9,638 bases of DNA from an uncultured Oscillospiraceae bacterium (GTDB lineage Bacteria; Bacillota; Clostridia; Oscillospirales; Acutalibacteraceae). Below, one piece after another: positions 6,023-9,638 of the stretch. The translations under genes and the position numbers were made by a program. Within the stretch, counting starts at the first letter, position 1; every line of letters begins with the position of its first letter. The DNA lies in NCBI GenBank assembly GCA_900554535.1, contig USIA01000057.1, positions 1 to 9,638 on the forward strand, in the 5' to 3' direction. Below the pieces are notes generated by a model. It did no database searches. It was not told the origin of the DNA and saw only the letters and a list, made by a program, of their open reading frames with translations.

Positions 6023-7108
6023 ATGATTCGAAACAGACGTTGGCTGAGCTGCGTGTTGTGTGCGGTTATTGCGGTTGTGGCGATTGGATTGGTACGGCCT
6101 ATCCATGCAAACGCCAATGATGTATGGGTTGCTACCGTGGAGGGGCAGCTCTATCAACTGGAATGCGGGCAGCAGGAATTTACATTATCCGGTGACAGTA
6201 TGGAACAGCCGAAAGTCGTGCAGGGAACTCTGCTAGGGGCTTGTAGCTGGGAGAAGAGGCTATGGATGCTGATCGGCCGGCAAGACGGCGCATATCTGGC
6301 TTCGTACATGCCCTATTATCAGATGTATCAGGAATATACGGGGGAAGAAGGCGCTCCTTTGGTTGCCGGTCAGGAGGACTTCTCCCTCGGCGTTACGACG
6401 GACGGCGTCTTTGTCTACATGGATACAAACGGAACAGCGGTCGGATACCGTGTCGATCAGAATACGTCGCTCTGTACATTAGAGAGTAATTGGCAACCGA
6501 CATATGCCAGCATGCCCGCAGTGCAGCAGCCGGTATCCTCCGATAGTTCCTCCAGCAATATGCCGGCGCTATCCAGCAACGAATCCTCCAGTCAGGAATC
6601 ATCCAGTTCAGAAACTTCGAGTACGGATACTCCCATCTCGCAATCTTCCAGCTTCCCCGCTCAAAGTGTTGAACCGCCTGCTTCTTCGGAAAACACTTCG
6701 AGCGACGTGGATTCTCCGCTTGATTGCGGGGTGTACCGTTTCGAGAAAAGCATCACGGTTGCAGAATTGATCGCGCAATATCAGAAATTGGTAGGCGATC
6801 AGCGGCCCGGCGCGCAAATTACAGCTTGGACAGCCGGGGGCGTTGAAATCAAAACGGGCTGGATTCCAACAGGTGGATATATTGCGGAAAATTGGAATGG
6901 GAAATGGCAATATTGTACCGTTGTCGTTGCCGGTGACCTGACAGGCAGTGGGCAACCAGATCAGGACGATTACCAGATACTGCGCGCGGTTGTGGCCAGT
7001 GGAGATGACAGTACATTGAGTAGTCTCCAATTCGATGCCGCAGATATCAACCAGGATCAAAAACTGGATACAGCGGATTTGCTGTTGCTCAAGAAATTGA
7101 TTACATAA
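6023..7108 (+). CDS. Secreted protein with Ser-rich linker and C-terminal dockerin-like domain
   Basis: Exported protein of 361 residues. Residues 1-31 are a signal peptide: basic start (MIRNRRW), hydrophobic core about 8-24, and a likely cut after Ala31 (H-A-N-A before NDVW). Residues 32-160 form an unrecognised domain with beta-propeller-like strands (VWVATVEGQLYQLE, GVFVYMDTNGTAVGYRV). Residues 165-232 are a Ser/Pro/Thr-rich linker. Residues 236-302 resemble the small module that often precedes a dockerin. Residues 304-360 form two EF-hand-like repeats of dockerin type I: D305, T307, S309, D313, D316, then D341, N343, D345, D349, D352. A GAGAGGGGG site 9 nt upstream supports the start. Dockerins bind cohesins on scaffolds or surface proteins through calcium; no cohesin is in this window and the first loop is not ideal, so cohesin binding is unproven. 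It probably forms a single-gene unit. Confidence 0.88.
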   Translation: MIRNRRWLSCVLCAVIAVVAIGLVRPIHANANDVWVATVEGQLYQLECGQQEFTLSGDSMEQPKVVQGTLLGACSWEKRLWMLIGRQDGAYLASYMPYYQMYQEYTGEEGAPLVAGQEDFSLGVTTDGVFVYMDTNGTAVGYRVDQNTSLCTLESNWQPTYASMPAVQQPVSSDSSSSNMPALSSNESSSQESSSSETSSTDTPISQSSSFPAQSVEPPASSENTSSDVDSPLDCGVYRFEKSITVAELIAQYQKLVGDQRPGAQITAWTAGGVEIKTGWIPTGGYIAENWNGKWQYCTVVVAGDLTGSGQPDQDDYQILRAVVASGDDSTLSSLQFDAADINQDQKLDTADLLLLKKLIT

Positions 7109-7159
7109 AGAAAACGCTTGCTTTCCTCGCGTCTATCCGCAGGAAGGCAAGCGTTTTCT
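7109..7159. terminator. Strong bidirectional terminator, 19-bp inverted repeat
   Basis: Positions 7109-7127 pair with 7141-7159 along 19 bp with only one T-G wobble; the loop is 13 nt. AGAAAACG on the left and CGTTTTCT on the right give U-runs on both strands. It starts on the base after the stop of the dockerin-like gene, and on the minus strand it is the only clear terminator found for hcp, about 150 nt after the hcp stop. Confidence 0.88.
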
Positions 7160-7178
7160 AAATAATACTAAATAATAC
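7159..7178. repeat. Two tandem copies of a 10-bp unit (TAAATAATAC)
   Basis: A perfect 10-bp tandem duplication lies right after the terminator. The remaining spacer up to 7307 shows no gene or clear signal. Confidence 0.6.
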
Positions 7179-7307
7179 ACAGTTTGCATGACGGGCGCTT
7201 TTTATCCGCTTCGCAGCGTGGACAATATGGGGAGATTTGTGCGGTATACGATCGGGCACGCAACATCTGTATGGTCTGTGGTGTATTTCTGGACTTCATC
7301 GATGCAT

Positions 7308-8900
7308 TTACCCCAAAAGTGTTTTCATATCTGCTTCAGGGGTTGTGATTGGTGCAATGCCGAATTTTTCCACTAGAAAATGGAGCACATTGGGGGAGAG
7401 AAAGGCCGGCAGTGACGGACCGAGCCGGATATTTTTGATTCCTAAATGCAAAAGGGTCAGCAAGATGCAGACTGCCTTTTGCTCATACCAAGAAAGCACC
7501 ATGGATAGAGGCAGCTCATTGACGTCACAGTTGAAGGCTTTCGACAGGGCAATCGCTACCTGAATTGCGCTATATGCGTCGTTGCATTGCCCCATGTCCA
7601 TCAGGCGGGGCAGGCCGTTGATGGTGCCCAGATCCAGGTCGTTAAATCGGTATTTTCCGCATGCCAGCGTCAGCACAACCGTGTCCGGCGGTGTCAGCTT
7701 CACGAATTCGGTGTAGTAATTGCGGCCGGGCTTAGCCCCGTCGCAGCCGCCTATCAGGAAAAAGTGCCGGATCGCGCCGCTCTTGACCGCTTTCACTACC
7801 TTGTCCGCTACGCTGAGCACTGCGTCATGGCCAAAGCCGGTTGTCGCTGTGCTGCCGCCGTTGATGCCGGTAAAAGCCTGGTCCGTGGCAAATCCGCCGA
7901 GCGCCAGCGCCTTTTCAATGATCGGAGAAAAGTCCTTGTCCTCACCGATATGAACGATGCCCGGATACGAGACGACCTCTGTCGTAAAGACACGGTCCGC
8001 GTAGCTTTCCTTGGGGGGCATCAGGCAGTTGGTTGTAAAGAGAATAGGCGCGGGCAAATTTGCGAATTCCTTCTGTTGGTTTTGCCAGGCTGTGCCCAAA
8101 TTCCCCTTGAGATGCGGGTATTTTTTGAGCTCCGGATAGGCGTGCGCGGGCAGCATTTCGCCGTGGGTGTAGATATTGACGCACTTTCCCGCTGTCTGCT
8201 CCAGCAGGAACTTTAGATCGCGCAAGTCGTGGCCCGAAACCACAATAAACGGCCCTTTTTCAACTGTCAGCGGCACGGTCGTGGGCACTGGTGTGCCAAA
8301 GGTCTCCGTATTGGCCTCGTCCAGCAGCGCCATGCAGGCGAGATTGACCTTGCCGGTTTCCAGTACGATGGGCAACAGCTCCTCCATGCCCCAATCCTCA
8401 GCCAATGCATACAACGCTTTATAGAAAAAGGCGTTTACGGTTTCGTCAGTATATCCCAGTGCCATCGCATGATAGGCATAAGCTGCCATGCCCCGAATGC
8501 CGAATAAGATTAAGGATTTGAGCGACCGGATATCTTCATCGGCAGTCCAAAGGCGTTGCAGGTCATAGTTGTCGGTATTCCCGCAACGGGACGTGCAATC
8601 TACGCAACCCGGCACAATTTTCGCTTTTTCGTCGTTGACGCGGTTGATCAATGCACGAATATTTTTATCGTCGAAATTGACGTTTGTGAGGGTTGTGAAC
8701 AAGCCCTCCAGGATGAGCCGGTCCGTCTGTTCTGTCTTGGGGTTATTTGCGCAGGCGCGGGCCAAGCCGATCAGAGCGCCGGTCAATTCATCCTGTAAAT
8801 GTGCCGTGTTTGCGGATTTGCCACACACACCGGCCTTACCGGTGCATCCTGTGCAACCGGCGGTCTGCTCACACTGAAAACAAAACATGGTTTTTTCCAC
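7308..8900 (-). CDS. hcp: Hybrid-cluster protein (Hcp), hydroxylamine / NO reductase family
   Basis: Cytoplasmic iron-sulfur enzyme of 530 residues, normal for the shorter Hcp type of anaerobes. The family reduces hydroxylamine in vitro, and nitric oxide reduction or protein S-nitrosylation has been proposed in vivo. The N-terminal cluster ligands are C7-x2-C10-x8-C19-x6-C26. All hybrid-cluster ligands known from Desulfovibrio Hcp can be matched: His224, Glu248, Cys292, Cys386 (the expected persulfide Cys, in IGGCDG), Cys414, Cys439, Glu473 and Lys475 (WYEQK). The start is GTG at 8900: AAGGGGG lies 6 nt upstream, whereas the next ATG (codon 5) is 18 nt from it. The gene is third in an operon after a redox protein and a cupin, 35 nt behind the cupin stop. 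The operon promoter is to the right, outside the window, so control by a nitrosative-stress regulator cannot be seen. Confidence 0.97.
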   Translation of the reverse strand: MEKTMFCFQCEQTAGCTGCTGKAGVCGKSANTAHLQDELTGALIGLARACANNPKTEQTDRLILEGLFTTLTNVNFDDKNIRALINRVNDEKAKIVPGCVDCTSRCGNTDNYDLQRLWTADEDIRSLKSLILFGIRGMAAYAYHAMALGYTDETVNAFFYKALYALAEDWGMEELLPIVLETGKVNLACMALLDEANTETFGTPVPTTVPLTVEKGPFIVVSGHDLRDLKFLLEQTAGKCVNIYTHGEMLPAHAYPELKKYPHLKGNLGTAWQNQQKEFANLPAPILFTTNCLMPPKESYADRVFTTEVVSYPGIVHIGEDKDFSPIIEKALALGGFATDQAFTGINGGSTATTGFGHDAVLSVADKVVKAVKSGAIRHFFLIGGCDGAKPGRNYYTEFVKLTPPDTVVLTLACGKYRFNDLDLGTINGLPRLMDMGQCNDAYSAIQVAIALSKAFNCDVNELPLSMVLSWYEQKAVCILLTLLHLGIKNIRLGPSLPAFLSPNVLHFLVEKFGIAPITTPEADMKTLLG

Positions 8901-8935
8901 TTGGATCCCCCTTCAGATTTTATGGTATGTTTTCA

Positions 8936-9279
8936 TCATTCTTCTTCTAACGGAAATACAACGGTCAAAAGCATTTTAAAGTTCTCCGGAGCAAAAACCG
9001 CATGTGGTTTTCCGGCGGGCATCACAATGGACTCTCCTGCCTTGCAGCGAAAAGCTTGCCCGGCAATTGTGAATTGTCCGGCACCCTCTAAAACTGTCGC
9101 CATCTCGTCGTCGGAAGACTTGTGTGTGCCGATTTCTTCACCAACAGCAAATGCGAAAAGTGTAATACTGACTGCCCGATTTTGCGCCAGAGTCCTGCTA
9201 ACGATCTGTCCCGGCTCAGATGAGACGAGACTGGCCAGAGACAGAACCGTTTCTGAATCAATATTTTCAAAAACAGCAT
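8936..9279 (-). pseudogene. Small cupin-domain gene with an apparent one-base frameshift beside its start
   Basis: From the GAA at 9268 to the TGA at 8936 the minus strand encodes 110 residues of a one-domain cupin: ENIDSETVLSLASLV, a motif 1 region (GEEIGTHKSSDDEMATVLEG) with a single His, and a clear motif 2 (GESIVMPAGKPHAVFAPEN). This frame has no ATG, GTG or TTG before the ATG at 9103, which is too late. The only good start, ATG at 9279 behind AAAGGGG with 7 nt spacing, is in another frame and gives an unrelated 63-residue peptide. One more T in the T5 run (9273-9269) would join that ATG to the cupin frame and give 114 residues starting MLFFENIDSETV. So either a base is missing in the read or assembly, or the gene is truly broken. 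Neighbours are the redox protein (stop 27 nt upstream) and hcp. Cupins of this type often accompany hcp in clostridia; their function is not known. Confidence 0.8.
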
Positions 9280-9306
9280 ATGCTTTCCCCTTTCTTACAC
9301 CCGCCC

Positions 9307-9636
9307 TCAGTCGAGGATGATGCGGCCGTCCACTGAGATGGTAATTGTCTGCCAGGGGATGAATTTCCCGCTATTTTTCAAAGCCGTGACCGCGGCCTGT
9401 TCAATCCCACCGCAGCAGGGGACCTCCATGCGCACGATGGTGAGACTTTTGACTGCGTTCTGGCGCAGAATTTCCGTCAACTTTTCCGTGTAATCGACCG
9501 CGTCCAATTTGGGACAGCCGATCAGCGTAACCTTGCCGCGGATAAAATCCCGATGGAAATTGCCATAGGCATAGGCGGTGCAGTCGGCCGCCACCAGCAG
9601 GCGCGCCCCATCAAAATAAGGAGCCTGGACGGGTGC
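9307..9636 (-). CDS. C-terminal part of a ferredoxin-type redox protein in the hcp operon (5' partial)
   Basis: The frame is open to the right edge: residues before the GTG at 9594 (APVQAPYFDGARLL) are a normal continuation of the protein, so that GTG is not taken as the start. The visible 109 residues hold AADCTAYAYGNFH, LIGCPKLDAVDYTEKL and MEVPCCGGIEQA, with Cys at 19, 41, 74 and 75 of the visible part. From memory this matches the C-terminal domain of clostridial proteins that start with two 4Fe-4S ferredoxin motifs and are encoded just upstream of a cupin and hcp. That N-terminal part is outside the window, so the ferredoxin label is inference. It could hand electrons to Hcp. The stop overlaps nothing; the start of the cupin gene is 27 nt downstream. 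Confidence 0.8.
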   Translation of the reverse strand, partial: APVQAPYFDGARLLVAADCTAYAYGNFHRDFIRGKVTLIGCPKLDAVDYTEKLTEILRQNAVKSLTIVRMEVPCCGGIEQAAVTALKNSGKFIPWQTITISVDGRIILD

Positions 9637-9638
9637 GA

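Noticed and set aside
5480..6157. Open frame of 225 codons on the minus strand
   Set aside because: It runs antisense through the 3' half of the acetyltransferase gene, across the spacer and into the signal peptide of the next gene, has no good ribosome binding site, and its product resembles no known protein.
7109..7178. Possible CRISPR or mobile-element end
   Set aside because: The 19-bp inverted repeat has the position and U-runs of a terminator. The 10-bp tandem repeat has only two copies and no spacers; there is no transposase.
7587..8216. Open frame of 209 codons on the plus strand inside hcp
   Set aside because: It is a shadow of hcp, whose ligand residues are all present on the other strand; no start signal supports it.
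9241..9300. Programmed -1 frameshift at the cupin start
   Set aside because: The T5 run is short, no standard slippery heptamer in the right phase is present, and I see no downstream stimulatory structure; a missing base is the simpler explanation.
8799..9320. Open frame of 173 codons on the plus strand
   Set aside because: It is antisense to the start of hcp and the whole cupin frame. The minus-strand cupin explains the region better.

Overview
The window is about 9.6 kb of bacterial DNA of moderate GC content. It looks like a Gram-positive anaerobe of the class Clostridia, possibly an Oscillospirales/Ruminococcaceae-type genome. The reasons are strong GGAGG-like ribosome binding sites, secreted proteins with Ser-rich linkers, a dockerin-like module, bacterial Ig-like repeats in front of an L,D-transpeptidase, and an oxygen-sensitive hybrid-cluster protein operon. 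The taxonomic placement is inference from protein style, not from a marker gene.

Layout, left to right. (1) A large secreted YkuD-type L,D-transpeptidase (+), cut at its 5' end by the window edge, with six Ig-like repeats. (2) A shared bidirectional terminator, then an AraC-family regulator (-). (3) A 340-bp divergent control region holding an AraC promoter with an embedded palindrome, a direct repeat and a perfect 7-9-7 inverted repeat. (4) A Gfo/Idh/MocA-family NAD(P)-dependent oxidoreductase (+), ended by a strong hairpin. (5) A maltose/galactoside-type sugar O-acetyltransferase (+), whose promoter starts where that hairpin ends. (6) A 275-bp spacer with an unidentified open fragment and a promoter. 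(7) A secreted protein with an unknown N-terminal domain, a Ser-rich linker and a C-terminal dockerin-like module (+), closed by a 19-bp inverted repeat. (8) A three-gene operon read right to left: the C-terminal part of a Cys-containing redox protein that usually carries ferredoxin motifs (truncated by the right edge), a small cupin gene with an apparent one-base frameshift at its start, and hcp (hybrid-cluster protein).

How the genes may work together. The AraC regulator probably controls the divergent oxidoreductase, perhaps for a sugar or cyclitol, though no transporter or kinase is in view. The transpeptidase and the dockerin-like protein are both exported and probably act at the cell surface, independently of each other. 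The redox protein-cupin-hcp operon fits nitrosative or oxidative stress defence in an anaerobe. I see no CRISPR array, tRNA, rRNA, insertion sequence or prophage gene. The window is mostly ordinary chromosomal content. The most useful observations are the frameshifted cupin, the repeat architecture of the transpeptidase, and the operator-like elements between the AraC gene and the oxidoreductase.
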